Positions 35,453-44,194 of a stretch of DNA of 64,000 nucleotides are shown here, piece by piece. The notes under the pieces are model-generated. The model was not told the DNA's origin and made no database searches. It saw only the letters and a list, made by a program, of their open reading frames with translations. Numbering within the stretch: position 1 is the stretch's first letter; each line of letters begins with the position of its first letter. The DNA comes from an uncultured Alphaproteobacteria bacterium (GTDB lineage: Bacteria; Pseudomonadota; Alphaproteobacteria; Caulobacterales; Caulobacteraceae): the NCBI GenBank assembly GCA_937920085.1, contig CALETE010000076.1:30970-94969 (forward strand), in the 5' to 3' direction. The translations under genes were made by a program, and so were the position numbers.

Positions 35453-36208
35453 ATGACCGATCCCAAGACACCCCTTGCCGGACAAATCGCCCTTGTAACG
35501 GGCGCAAGCCGAGGTATTGGGCGCGCCACAGCCCTCGCCCTGGCCACCGCCGGCGCCCATATTGTCGCAACAGCGCGCACCCAAGGCGGTCTTGAATCCC
35601 TAGACGACGAAATTCGTAACCGAACCGGGCAACCAGCGACCCTTGTACCCCTCGACCTTTCACAGCCTGATGGACTGGACCATCTCGGTCTCGCCATCCA
35701 CGAAAGGTTTGGTCGCCTGGACCTCCTCGTCCATTGCGGCGCGGTGCTCGGGCCTCTGACCCCGGTAAGTCATGTGGAGCCAGGGGTCTGGGAGCGGGTA
35801 ATGACCGTCAATGCCACAGCCACCTACCGGCTCATCCGTGCGACAGAGCGGCTCCTGAAGGCAGCCCCAAGCGGACGGGCTCTGTTTCTCACGACAGGAC
35901 GGGTTGTCCGCCCAAAGGCCTTCTGGGGCCCCTATGGAGCATCCAAGGCGGCCATGGAGCATATCGTGCGCACATGGGCCGATGAGATGGAAAATACGAC
36001 TGTCCGGGCAGCCCTCATCGATCCAGGCTCCATGCGCACCAAGATGCGCGCCGAGGCCATGCCCGGTGAAGACCCCCTCACCCTACCCGACCCTGTCGAG
36101 ATTGGCCCCTTGATCGTAGAATTGGCTCAGGCAGACCTGGGCCTGCCTAAGTCTAACGTCGATTTTTCGGCGTGGCTGAAAGCACGCGGGCCGCACGCTT
36201 CGGCTTGA
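35453..36208 (+). CDS. Short-chain dehydrogenase/reductase
   Basis: 251 residues. Rossmann motif TGASRGIG (16-23), NAG replaced by HCGAVLG, and the catalytic YGASK pair about 163-167. The usual catalytic serine about 13 residues ahead of the tyrosine is replaced by threonine (FLTTGRVVRP). The overall pattern resembles YciK-type oxidoreductases of unknown substrate. It starts ten bases after the BASS transporter stop with an AAGAG box. Its last 56 bases overlap the 3' end of der on the other strand. Confidence 0.87.
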   Translation: MTDPKTPLAGQIALVTGASRGIGRATALALATAGAHIVATARTQGGLESLDDEIRNRTGQPATLVPLDLSQPDGLDHLGLAIHERFGRLDLLVHCGAVLGPLTPVSHVEPGVWERVMTVNATATYRLIRATERLLKAAPSGRALFLTTGRVVRPKAFWGPYGASKAAMEHIVRTWADEMENTTVRAALIDPGSMRTKMRAEAMPGEDPLTLPDPVEIGPLIVELAQADLGLPKSNVDFSAWLKARGPHASA

Positions 36209-37742
36209 CGCCGGGCCTTGCCAGTTTCTGCGCCCTGCCCTTGGGTGCCCCTGTCGGTTTGGGCTTAGCTACCCGGACGGGCTTGGGTCTACCTGTGGCC
36301 CCAGCCTTGGCTTTAGCCGCAGCTTCTGCCTTCTTCTTTGTGGCCAGCCCCGTCTTGACCTTATTCCGGTTGGGCTTGGGTCGGTCGATGGCGACCCCAC
36401 TTTTAGCTTCGCCCTCTGCATAGGGGTTCTTATTCGACTTCACGGTCAGGCGCATGGGCACCCCAGGCAAGTCGAAGCTCTCGCGCAGGGAGTGGATCAA
36501 ATACCGCTTATAATGCTCCGGCAATTGGTCAGCACGACTGGCGAACATGACGAAAGTCGGCGGACGCGCCTTGGTTTGCGCCATATATTTCGGCTTTACC
36601 CGTCGTCCACCCACGGCTGGAGGCGGGTGCCTCTGGATGGCCATGGCTAGCCAGTCATTAAGGTCGCGCGTCTTAACCTTAGTAGACCAGTCTGAGTGGG
36701 CCTTGAGAACAGCTGGCATAAGTTTGTCGAGATTTCGCCCCGTCTCGGCGGAAAGGGCAATGAGCGGCGATCCTCTCAACTGAGGCAGTGCGCGATCAAC
36801 CTTCTCCGTGATCTCATCGAGGGTTGCCCTAGGGTCCTCCACGAGGTCCCATTTCGCCACCACAAACACCAGGGCGCGCCCCTCGCGTTCCACCAGGTCA
36901 GCGATTTGCAGGTCCTGGATCTCCAGCGGATGGGTCGCATCCATCACCAACACCACAACCTCGGCAAAGGTTATGGCGCGGATCGTGTCAGCTGTTGAAA
37001 GCTTCTCAAGTTTCTCTTGGACCCGCGCCTTCCGACGAAGACCTGCGGTGTCCACCAGTCGAATAGCGCGACCGTCCCATTCCCAATCGACGGGGATAGC
37101 GTCGCGGGTAATTCCAGCCTCAGGACCAGTCAGAAGACGGTCCTCGCCAATCAACTTATTGATCAGTGTCGATTTTCCGGCATTGGGTCGGCCAACAATA
37201 GCCAGCTTGACGGGCATTTCCGTAAGGACGCCCTCGACGATTTCATGCTCATCGGAAAGTTCAACCAAGGCGTTGAACAGATCCGCCATGCCTTCGCCGT
37301 GCTCGGCTGAGATCGCGATCGGTTCGCCCAGGCCAAGACGGAAGGCATCATTGACCCCGTCATCGCCTTTTTTGCCTTCGGCCTTGTTGGCAGCCAAAAT
37401 GACAGGCTTGTCCTTCCGACGCAGGATCTCGGAAAAGACCTCGTCCATGGGTGTGATGCCTTCGCGGGCATCCACGACGAAGAGCGCGACATCAGCCTCA
37501 TCGATGGCGATTTCCGTCTGAGCCCGCATGCGGGCTTCGAGACTTTCGTCTGTGACGTCTTCGAAGCCTGCCGTATCAATCAATTCAAGCGCCAGGTCAC
37601 CCAGCTGCCCTGTGGCAAACCGCCGATCCCGGGTCACCCCAGGACGGTCGTCAACGATCGCCAGCTTTTTGCCGGCTAAGCGATTGAACAGGGTCGACTT
37701 GCCAACATTGGGCCGTCCGACAATAGCGATCCTAAGCGGCAT
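36153..37742 (-). CDS. der: Ribosome biogenesis GTPase Der (EngA)
   Basis: 529 residues. Two tandem GTPase domains: first P-loop GRPNVGKST (8-16), second GRPNAGKST (about 185), each with its DTAG and NKxD/AKWD motifs, then the KH-like domain (RPPTFVMFASRADQLPEHYKRYLIHSLRESF). Der assists 50S maturation. After the KH domain a Lys/Ala/Pro-rich tail of roughly 90 residues follows (KNPYAEGEAKSG onward, ending TPKNRR), longer than the usual form. The 3' end overlaps the convergent SDR by 56 bases. It follows the bamB-like gene by about 20 bases, the conserved bamB-der pairing. Confidence 0.96.
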   Translation of the reverse strand: MPLRIAIVGRPNVGKSTLFNRLAGKKLAIVDDRPGVTRDRRFATGQLGDLALELIDTAGFEDVTDESLEARMRAQTEIAIDEADVALFVVDAREGITPMDEVFSEILRRKDKPVILAANKAEGKKGDDGVNDAFRLGLGEPIAISAEHGEGMADLFNALVELSDEHEIVEGVLTEMPVKLAIVGRPNAGKSTLINKLIGEDRLLTGPEAGITRDAIPVDWEWDGRAIRLVDTAGLRRKARVQEKLEKLSTADTIRAITFAEVVVLVMDATHPLEIQDLQIADLVEREGRALVFVVAKWDLVEDPRATLDEITEKVDRALPQLRGSPLIALSAETGRNLDKLMPAVLKAHSDWSTKVKTRDLNDWLAMAIQRHPPPAVGGRRVKPKYMAQTKARPPTFVMFASRADQLPEHYKRYLIHSLRESFDLPGVPMRLTVKSNKNPYAEGEAKSGVAIDRPKPNRNKVKTGLATKKKAEAAAKAKAGATGRPKPVRVAKPKPTGAPKGRAQKLARPGVKPKRAARVLSATPKNRR

Positions 37743-37762
37743 GGGCTCATACCCTTCCCGCT

Positions 37763-39166
37763 CTAACGTAACGCGATGAGCTGGGCCTCATCGGTCACAA
37801 TGTACAAAACGCCGTTCAGCGCGATCGGCCCCAGGAGAACAGGCTGGCCAAGATCAAGGGTCTTCTCCAATGCCCCCGTCTTCGCATTGATCGCCTTCAA
37901 TTGCCCTGTATCCGAGGCGGTGATCAGCTTCCCGCTGGCGAGGATCGGGCTGGACCAAAGGGGCTTCGCGGCATTCTTCTTAGCGCCACGGCCAATCTTG
38001 GTGACAAAGTCCCAGCGCCCTTTCTTGATCTTCCCCTCATTGAGATCTCGGACCCAATAGATCTGCCCGGTCTCCCGTGAGATGCAGTAAACCTTTCCAG
38101 GCTTATCAACCACATAGACGACATCGCCAGCGGGCAAGGGGGATGTGATACCGGTAATCGGTAGCGTCCATCTTGGCTGGCCGGTCCTAAGGTCTGTCGC
38201 GGCCAGAAGGCCTGAATGGCTTACCGCAAAGACATCGCCTTGATAGATCACCGGGCGGCCAGGAATATCGCGGATTTCGGATAGAGCGTTTGTCCGGCTC
38301 GCCTTAGATAGCGCTTCATTCCAAAGATCATTTCCGTTGGCGGTCCGCAGGGCAACAACTTCCCCTGAGCCAAAGGTGGCAACAACCGTATCGCCTGAAA
38401 CAGCAGGGCTCGACGCGCCCAGAATACGTGCCGATTCAGAAAGCGCCTGATAGGTCCAACCGACGGCACCCGTGGCGGCATCAAATGTCAAAAGTGTATT
38501 ATCGATCGCAACCACAAAAACCCGACCGCCTGCGACGGTTGGCGCGGCATGGACAGGCTGTTCGGTATTGGTCCGCCACAGGAGGGCACCAGTATCGGCG
38601 TTGATCTGGGCAATGAAGCGATAGCCCGAAGACACGGTCAACTTACCGTCAGCCAGGGCGAGCCCCCCTCCGAAACCTTCGCGATCACGCTTCGATTTAG
38701 GACGAAGATCCACCTTCCAGACTTCAGCACCAGTCTTCGCGTCATGGGCGGAGACAGTCGCCTCAGCATCCATCACGTAAATCTTGCCATTTCCAGCTAC
38801 CGGAGGTGCCGTGATGAAACCACCATTGCCGGACTTCTTCCCAAAACTCCGACGCCAGGAAATCTTCAGACTGCCCCCAGCGTCGACGTGCTCCATGGAT
38901 TGCTCAGGGGTCCCCCCAGGAAGAGCCCATTCCGCAACCGGTTTCGGGTCAGGAAGAAAGAAGTCTGCGCCTTTCAGGCCTTCAGCGGGCTCCACCGCTT
39001 CATCTGGGGGATTAATCGCGATCCGCTTGCCCGCAGATGCCACTTCGGCTGGACCGGCATCAGATTTGTGAAAGGGATTGATCCGCTTAACAGTCGCGCA
39101 ACCGCTCGCAGCAAGCAGAGTTGCAAGGCTAAGAATAAGAATGCCATTCCGGCGCAAGGACGTCAT
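37763..39166 (-). CDS. bamB: BamB-like outer-membrane assembly lipoprotein (PQQ-like beta-propeller)
   Basis: 467 residues. Lipobox LLAASGC with Cys23 marks a lipoprotein. Eight-blade propeller repeats follow, seen as recurring GxxxxW/AxDxxTGxxxW segments (DAKTGAEVWKV, NADTGALLWRT, DAATGAVGWTY, DLRTGQPRWTL, SRETGQIYWVR, NAKTGALEKT). With BamA it folds outer-membrane proteins. It overlaps the YfgM-like gene at its start (ATGA) and precedes der, matching the yfgM-bamB-der order of proteobacteria. Confidence 0.93.
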   Translation of the reverse strand: MTSLRRNGILILSLATLLAASGCATVKRINPFHKSDAGPAEVASAGKRIAINPPDEAVEPAEGLKGADFFLPDPKPVAEWALPGGTPEQSMEHVDAGGSLKISWRRSFGKKSGNGGFITAPPVAGNGKIYVMDAEATVSAHDAKTGAEVWKVDLRPKSKRDREGFGGGLALADGKLTVSSGYRFIAQINADTGALLWRTNTEQPVHAAPTVAGGRVFVVAIDNTLLTFDAATGAVGWTYQALSESARILGASSPAVSGDTVVATFGSGEVVALRTANGNDLWNEALSKASRTNALSEIRDIPGRPVIYQGDVFAVSHSGLLAATDLRTGQPRWTLPITGITSPLPAGDVVYVVDKPGKVYCISRETGQIYWVRDLNEGKIKKGRWDFVTKIGRGAKKNAAKPLWSSPILASGKLITASDTGQLKAINAKTGALEKTLDLGQPVLLGPIALNGVLYIVTDEAQLIALR

Positions 39167-39924
39167 TGGGCGTTAGGGCCTGGCTGTTGCGGCATGCCGG
39201 GAAGTCCAGCACCGGGGGAAAGAACTTCAGGTAGTGGGGCGGCAAGGGCAGCTTTGACAATGGCTGGCGTCAACTTAGCCGTTCCAGAGTCGATCAAAGA
39301 CATGGCAGCACGCGCGCGTTCGCGGGACCCATCCTGGGCGTCAGGACTGAGGGACAGCACAACAAAATCTCCGCGGGCACCGGCCATATCCCCTGCCATC
39401 ACCTTTGCGTAGGCCAAAACCTCCCGCGCCTCAGCGCGATAGGGGCGTCCGTCCTTCAAGAGCGGATCTAATCTCGCCTGCATGTCCTTCAGGGAGGCAG
39501 TATCCAAAAGTGCATAAGCAGATTTTAGTAAGGCCGCATCGCCAATCAGAGGATCTGGCGCGCTGGCAGCAGATTGATCGAAGAACTTTACGGCACCTGG
39601 GGTGTCATTGGCCGACAGCCGCAGAGCACCGAGATGCTGAAGCGCCAGGGATTTATAAACCTTCGAAGGTGAATTCGAGACCTCTGTCCAGAGCCCCTTG
39701 GCCTCTGCCGTACGGCCTTGGTCAAAAGCTTCTAACGCCTTGCTATAGCTTTCAGACGCCTTGGAAGCTGCCTTCTCGCGATAGGAGGTGTAGCCGACAA
39801 TCCCGCCATAGATAGCTAGTGCCGCCACAAGGGCACCAAGCCCCCAGGGAAGAAACTTAAGCGCAAGCGCCTTGTAGTGGTCTGAGCGAAGCTGCTCTTC
39901 AACCTCTTCAAAGACATCGACCAC
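39163..39924 (-). CDS. YfgM/TPR-like membrane protein
   Basis: 253 residues. A short cytoplasmic N-terminus (MVDVFEEVEEQLRSDHYKAL) leads into one membrane segment about 25-47, then periplasmic helical TPR-like repeats (ASESYSKALEAFDQGRTAEAKGLW, ALQHLGALRLSANDTPGAVKFFD) and a Pro/Gly-rich tail. YfgM in E. coli links SecYEG to periplasmic chaperones. Position directly before bamB, with a four-base overlap, supports the assignment. Confidence 0.85.
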   Translation of the reverse strand: MVDVFEEVEEQLRSDHYKALALKFLPWGLGALVAALAIYGGIVGYTSYREKAASKASESYSKALEAFDQGRTAEAKGLWTEVSNSPSKVYKSLALQHLGALRLSANDTPGAVKFFDQSAASAPDPLIGDAALLKSAYALLDTASLKDMQARLDPLLKDGRPYRAEAREVLAYAKVMAGDMAGARGDFVVLSLSPDAQDGSRERARAAMSLIDSGTAKLTPAIVKAALAAPLPEVLSPGAGLPGMPQQPGPNAQ

Positions 39925-40082
39925 GTAAAAACTCCGCTCGAAAGGCGCAAAGGGATAGAGCGGCGGAACCTATAGCGGCAAGCCGCCCGCCGCAATGTCC
40001 ACGGCTCTTTGCGTCGACGAAACCTCAATTGACCGAAAACAGTGGCCGAACCGTGGCGACCCATGCCCCTGACTGGACCTTG

Positions 40083-40463
40083 TCAGATTTCCTCAATCAC
40101 GCGGGTAAGAACAAACCCAATGGCGACAACCGCCAAACCGGCAGCCACCCAGGCAACTAATACGTCTGATGAGACCAAGCCAAGCAGGGTCACACCCGGC
40201 CGCAGCTGACTGAAGCCCGCTTCCAATACCTTGCTCGAGCCTTGAGACAGTGCCTCCACCCGGTGGACAAAGTTGTTCATCAGCAGCTGGCTGGCACCAA
40301 TGACCCCGCCTGTTACCCCTGCAGCACCGATCAGCCAACGACGCAGCACCCAGTCCTGATTTAGACGAGCATCGATACTGCGACAAAACGCGACATCATC
40401 GGGGAAGCTCGCTGCCAGGGCAAAATCCCGCTCTAATCTGCGTTCAAACTCCAGATCAACCAT
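40083..40463 (-). CDS. Two-helix membrane protein coupled to the ECF sigma factor (possible anti-sigma)
   Basis: 126 residues. The first 40 residues are polar and charged (EFERRLERDFALAASFPDDVAFCRSIDARL), as expected for a sigma-binding cytoplasmic domain; membrane segments follow about 44-62 and 97-119. No zinc-binding HxxxCxxC motif is present, so it is not a ZAS-type anti-sigma factor. Its start overlaps the sigma factor stop by eight bases, the coupling expected of a cognate regulator. I do not recognise a named family. Confidence 0.6.
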   Translation of the reverse strand: MVDLEFERRLERDFALAASFPDDVAFCRSIDARLNQDWVLRRWLIGAAGVTGGVIGASQLLMNNFVHRVEALSQGSSKVLEAGFSQLRPGVTLLGLVSSDVLVAWVAAGLAVVAIGFVLTRVIEEI

Positions 40464-41034
40464 GGGCTAATCTCCCGCTCGGTGCATTCGTCTCGGGCGT
40501 CGTCATACGCACCTTAAGTTTCTCCAGACCACGTTTGACATGAGACTTCACGGTACCAAGTGGCAAGTTTAAGACATCTGCCGCTTCGCTGTGCGACATG
40601 CCCGCGCCATAGCAAAGGGTGACCGCCATGCGTTCGCCCGGCGGCAATTGGATCAGCGCCTCATCTAAGGCCATGCGGGTCACGGCGTCTGTCAGTTTAA
40701 TCGGTGCTTCGTCTGCCGCTGACTCGGCCGCGAGAAGCGCCAAACGCTTTTCCCTGCGAATCCGCCGGATATAGAGCCGGGCAGCGATTTTTTTTACCCA
40801 TCCGGCAAAAGCTCCCTCGCCTCGGAATTCGCTGACGGACTCAAAGGCTGTGAGGAAGGTGTCTTGGGCTACATCATCGGCTTCAGAGGGGGCTGCACCC
40901 ATACGCCTCAATAGGCTTCTCACCCCCGCCGCGTGACGACGCACCAGCTCACCAAACGCGCGACGGTCTCCAGCCGCCGCGAGATTGGCCAAGTCCACGT
41001 CGTGGTGGCTTGCGAGACTTTGGAGGCCTGACAC
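40456..41034 (-). CDS. ECF-type RNA polymerase sigma factor
   Basis: 192 residues. Region 2 is present as AFGELVRRHAAGVRSLLRRMGAAPSEADDVAQDTFLTAF with the -10-melting tryptophan GAFAGWVKKIAARLYIRR, and region 4 as ALIQLPPGERMAVTLCYGAGMSHSEAADVLNLPLGTVKSHVKRG. It lacks region 3 and region 1, placing it in group 4. It should direct a small stress or envelope regulon. It sits between a DUF6249-like protein upstream and a two-helix membrane protein downstream. Confidence 0.92.
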   Translation of the reverse strand: MSGLQSLASHHDVDLANLAAAGDRRAFGELVRRHAAGVRSLLRRMGAAPSEADDVAQDTFLTAFESVSEFRGEGAFAGWVKKIAARLYIRRIRREKRLALLAAESAADEAPIKLTDAVTRMALDEALIQLPPGERMAVTLCYGAGMSHSEAADVLNLPLGTVKSHVKRGLEKLKVRMTTPETNAPSGRLAHG

Positions 41035-41056
41035 CTGTGCTCCCCCGCCCCTGAAT

Positions 41057-41452
41057 TCAGGACTTACGGTCGCGACCTAGGTAGGCGATCAGGATGAAGG
41101 CAAGACCTATGAAGCCCGGAAAACAGGCAACCCCAAGCAGGGGATAGGTCGCGTCTGGCGACCCAAAACTCAAGGCGAATCCAAGGCCTGCAACCCCAGC
41201 TGCAACACCCACCCAGATAATTCCAACGCGAAAGTCCCGCTGTGGCGATGCAGGAGATTTGACTTTTACGTTGGGCGACAAGGCGGTGATGATCTCGGTT
41301 GGTAAGGGTTGCCCCGCTTCAATGGCAGCCTTGAGCGTATCTTGCAGCTTTTCCCGCTCTCTGGTGCGCATAAAGCTCGGCACAAGAAGCAGTGCCGTAA
41401 GCGCCGCAAAGACAATCGCGAATATGAGAACAAATGTTGTGCCGACATCCAT
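41057..41452 (-). CDS. DUF6249-like membrane protein
   Basis: 131 residues. Membrane segments about 6-26, 76-94 and 105-124; between the first two lies a cytoplasmic stretch REREKLQDTLKAAIEAGQPLPTEIITAL, which matches the DUF6249 signature (a kinked helix followed by IExGxPLP). Function is unknown. It is the first gene of the cassette, 22 bases ahead of the sigma factor, so the three genes probably respond together. Confidence 0.7.
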   Translation of the reverse strand: MDVGTTFVLIFAIVFAALTALLLVPSFMRTREREKLQDTLKAAIEAGQPLPTEIITALSPNVKVKSPASPQRDFRVGIIWVGVAAGVAGLGFALSFGSPDATYPLLGVACFPGFIGLAFILIAYLGRDRKS

Positions 41453-41799
41453 CTGAGGACCTTCCCTTAGGTTAAGGAGCCTGGAGGCTCACCAATACAG
41501 TTAGGAGCCACGCCACACTGTCAGCAGATGCAGGGACGGACATGAAATATTTGTCACGAACTGGGTGCTGTGCTCGCTGAAGTCGAAGGTTGACCTGGGT
41601 CCCGTGAAAATATGCGAGGATCCCTAGTTGGTCACAGTGCGATCCTAAGCGACCAACGCACCGCCCAAAGCCTTCGCCACCAAGGCCAGCCACATCGTGC
41701 AGATTTCAGGGATTTGCACTGCAGGGACCAAAGGCAAACACGTCTCGGATAGATTTTTCCCCAGGCCACGCTCAAACTGGCTCACCCATGGAGACAGAG
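41453..41799. promoter_or_regulatory. Gene-free interval between the sigma cassette and the SGNH hydrolase
   Basis: About 347 bases between divergent genes. Short frames exist on the minus strand (41472-41693 and 41645-41908) but show no family features, no ribosome-binding site and odd composition. It should carry both promoters; I could not identify convincing ECF or sigma-70 boxes. Confidence 0.4.
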
Positions 41800-42864
41800 A
41801 TGCAACCCATTCCCCTCGCGGCCCTGCCCGACCTGCTCTGCGGTCATGTGGATCTTCGACTGCGGCCTGATTCGGTACAGCCCCTACGGTTCCCCGCTGT
41901 AGAGACAAGCTATTACGACCCCTTCAATCGCTGGGTTGCCTCTTGCCCTGCGGGGGTCCGCCTTCGCCTACGAACTGACGCACAGGAATTAAGTTTGACC
42001 GTCCGGCAAAGGCTAGCGCCTGAAGCGGCTGGATCTGAGCGCCGCGGGGCCTTTGACCTGTTCATTGATGGTCAACTGGCGGAACGGGCGTGGGGTGACG
42101 GCGGTGCCCTTTTAGACCCTCAATCAGGTCGCCTAACCGGGGAAGAGATCAATAGGGTCAAGTTCTCGGATCTTCCGGCAGGCGAAAAATGTTTAGAAGT
42201 CTGGCTCCCTCAAGCGGCAACAATTTCCCTGACCGACGTCGCCATCTCTCCCGGTGCGTCATGGACGACCGAGCCGGATACGCGCCCAAAAATCCTTTTC
42301 CACGGCAGTTCCATTACACATTGCATGGAGGCCGAGGGTGCCAGCGCCGGATGGCCCGCCGTTGCGGCGGCTCTGGCGGGTTTGAACCATCAGAACCTAG
42401 GTTGGGCAGGGTCGTGTCTACTGAGTGGACTGGCAGCGCGGATTATTCGCGACAGTCAGGCCCGGGCTATCGTGCTGAAGCTCGGCATCAACGTCTGGCC
42501 TGACGGCGGTCTGAAAGCGCGTACCTTTGCTGACTCCACCCATGCCATGATCTCGATTATCCGGGAAAAACATCCCACCACACCCATTGTCGTGATCTCA
42601 CCCATCTATTCGCCCGGCAGAGAAGATGTCGGCGAGGGGCTATCCCTTGAAGCCATGCGGACCTTGCTCGAACAGGTGGTAGATGTCCGCACGAAGGCCG
42701 GGGACGCCCACATCCGCTATTTCAGCGGTTTGGACCTTTTTGGCGCTGACGATGCTCACATGCTGCCCGATAACCTGCATCCCAATACAGCGGGCTATCG
42801 TCTCATGGGCAAACGATTCTACTCGAGCCTTCTGACCGGTCCCGGTGCCTTGATCAGGGCCTAA
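41800..42864 (+). CDS. SGNH/GDSL hydrolase family protein
   Basis: 354 residues from ATG 41800, which has GGAG six bases ahead; ATG 41788 is in frame but lacks one. An N-terminal beta-rich domain (about 1-160) precedes an SGNH domain starting PKILFHGSSITHCMEA, where Ser follows the GDS-like block; the Gly and Asn blocks appear in NLGWAGSC and LKLGINVWPD, and the C-terminal Asp-His in MLPDNLHPNTAGY. This fits carbohydrate esterase or lipase types. No signal peptide. It overlaps the convergent ArsC-like gene by four bases. Confidence 0.85.
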   Translation: MQPIPLAALPDLLCGHVDLRLRPDSVQPLRFPAVETSYYDPFNRWVASCPAGVRLRLRTDAQELSLTVRQRLAPEAAGSERRGAFDLFIDGQLAERAWGDGGALLDPQSGRLTGEEINRVKFSDLPAGEKCLEVWLPQAATISLTDVAISPGASWTTEPDTRPKILFHGSSITHCMEAEGASAGWPAVAAALAGLNHQNLGWAGSCLLSGLAARIIRDSQARAIVLKLGINVWPDGGLKARTFADSTHAMISIIREKHPTTPIVVISPIYSPGREDVGEGLSLEAMRTLLEQVVDVRTKAGDAHIRYFSGLDLFGADDAHMLPDNLHPNTAGYRLMGKRFYSSLLTGPGALIRA

Positions 42865-43211
42865 CCAAAGGCCGTTTGATAGTCATCGGGATTGAATCCA
42901 AGGACCAAGCCCCCCTCACTCTCGATGATCGGACGCTTGATCATAGAGGGGTTCGCGACCATCAGGGCGATCGCCTTTTCCGCAGTAAGGTCGGCGCGAT
43001 CACCCTCGGCCAGTTTGCGAAAGGTGGTGCCGTTTCGGTTTAGGACCTTTTCCCATCCTACCTGGGCGATCCAAGCAGCCACGCGCTCTGGAGTAACGCC
43101 CTGGGTCTTGTAGTCGTGGAAGCTATAGTCGACGCCATTGGCTTCAAGCCAGGACCTCGCCTTCTTCATCGTGTCGCAGGCCTTAATCCCATAAACGGTG
43201 ATGATCGCCAT
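42861..43211 (-). CDS. ArsC/Spx-like protein (YffB family)
   Basis: 116 residues with a thioredoxin-like fold. The single catalytic-type Cys12 lies in YGIKACDTMKKA, and the family segments VLNRNGTTFRKL and MIKRPIIESEGG are present. The CxxC of Spx and the arginine triad of arsenate reductase are not complete, matching the YffB/YfgD-type group whose partner is probably glutathione. ATG 43211 gives the standard start MAIITVYG. Confidence 0.88.
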   Translation of the reverse strand: MAIITVYGIKACDTMKKARSWLEANGVDYSFHDYKTQGVTPERVAAWIAQVGWEKVLNRNGTTFRKLAEGDRADLTAEKAIALMVANPSMIKRPIIESEGGLVLGFNPDDYQTAFG

Positions 43212-43226
43212 TTGCCTTTCCCTCTC

Positions 43227-43544
43227 CTAACGCGCGCCGATCCGCGCCAGGACAGCCCGGGGGATCTGGTAGTCCTTGATCACAGCAGCATGATCGCGCA
43301 GGCCCACAACATCGCGCTGAATAAAGAACTTCCAAACCGCCTCAGAGGCTTCCTTCAAAAGGATGTCGCGGCCAACCTCCGCGATCAGGGCCGCATCCTG
43401 TAAACGAAGCAGGGCCTCTTCGACCGCCCGCCCGGCTCGGCCGAGGGTCGAGGCTTTCTCCGAGGCGATCTCACCCTTGAGAACCGCCTCGCCCGTTTCG
43501 AACTGAAGTCCCTTCTGCAGGGACTGGGGCAATCTAAGGGACAT
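43227..43544 (-). CDS. Small helical protein, possibly DUF6665
   Basis: 105 residues, mainly helical, with no membrane segment: EKASTLGRAGRAVEEALLRLQ about 30-50, then LKEASEAVWKFFIQRDVVGLRDHAAVIKDYQIP. The pattern of a basic N-terminus and the W-x-x-x-x-x-x-x-G-L-R-D motif recalls DUF6665, but I hold that loosely. It ends 15 bases before the ArsC-like gene, so the two are likely one transcript. Confidence 0.6.
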   Translation of the reverse strand: MSLRLPQSLQKGLQFETGEAVLKGEIASEKASTLGRAGRAVEEALLRLQDAALIAEVGRDILLKEASEAVWKFFIQRDVVGLRDHAAVIKDYQIPRAVLARIGAR

Positions 43545-43641
43545 GGGGGAAGATTAGCAGGAAGAACCTGTTTGACCATGGTCATAGGCTCTTAAGCATG
43601 TGGCGCCTAACATCCCGCCACGAATGGAGACGAAATACGAG

Positions 43642-44130
43642 ATGAAGTCGGTTCCAATCCTGGTTCTCCTCGCCCTCATCGCAGCGCCGTTCGGCGTCGC
43701 GGCGCAAAACTCTGGCCAGATCGCTTCGGCCAAGCGCGGTGCCAACTGCCCAGGCTGCAACCTGTTTCAGGCGGATTTTTCAGGCATGGAAATCTCAGGC
43801 CGCAGTTATGCGCGTGCCCGCATACGCCAGGCCGATCTCAGCCTTTCCGTTATGAGTCGCACGAATTTCTCGGGTTCTGACCTGCGGGACGTCAATGCCT
43901 ATGGCGGCGTGTTCTCATCTTCGACTTTTGCCCACGCGGACCTCACACACGCCAGTTTTGTCGGGACCTTTATGGCTGGTGCCAATCTCAGCGGTGCGCG
44001 CCTGGATGGCACGAATTTTTCGGGCGCAGAACTCGACCGCGCGCGGGGTCTGACCCAAACTCAACTGGACCGCGCCTGTGGTGATAGTCAGACTAAGCTC
44101 CCCAAGGGGCTACGTATCCCGGCGTGCTGA
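43642..44130 (+). CDS. Secreted pentapeptide-repeat protein (short)
   Basis: 162 residues from ATG 43642; upstream ATGs at 43600 and 43624 would lengthen the signal peptide's head without benefit. Signal peptide about 1-20 (VPILVLLALIAAPFGVAA). Then GANCPGCNLFQADFSGMEISG and about 12 repeats of the A(D/N)LXX type (ANLSGARLDGTNFSGAELDRA), ending with LTQTQLDRACGDSQTKLPKGLRIPAC. Right-handed quadrilateral helix fold is expected; function unknown. The same N-terminal CxxC and C-terminal Cys motif recur in the next gene. Confidence 0.8.
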   Translation: MKSVPILVLLALIAAPFGVAAQNSGQIASAKRGANCPGCNLFQADFSGMEISGRSYARARIRQADLSLSVMSRTNFSGSDLRDVNAYGGVFSSSTFAHADLTHASFVGTFMAGANLSGARLDGTNFSGAELDRARGLTQTQLDRACGDSQTKLPKGLRIPAC

Positions 44131-44194
44131 CCTCGTTGGTATTACAGCGAATTAAGTAGCTTTTGCCCAGTATGCCCGGCAGTTGAAGTCTGCA

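Noticed and set aside
36808..37521. 237-codon plus-strand open frame
   Set aside because: Antisense shadow of der, with Ser/Arg-rich, non-domain sequence.
38549..39412. 287-codon plus-strand open frame
   Set aside because: Antisense shadow of the bamB-like gene.
41472..41693. 73-codon minus-strand frame in the gap at 41.5 kb
   Set aside because: No ribosome-binding site, no family, unusual composition.
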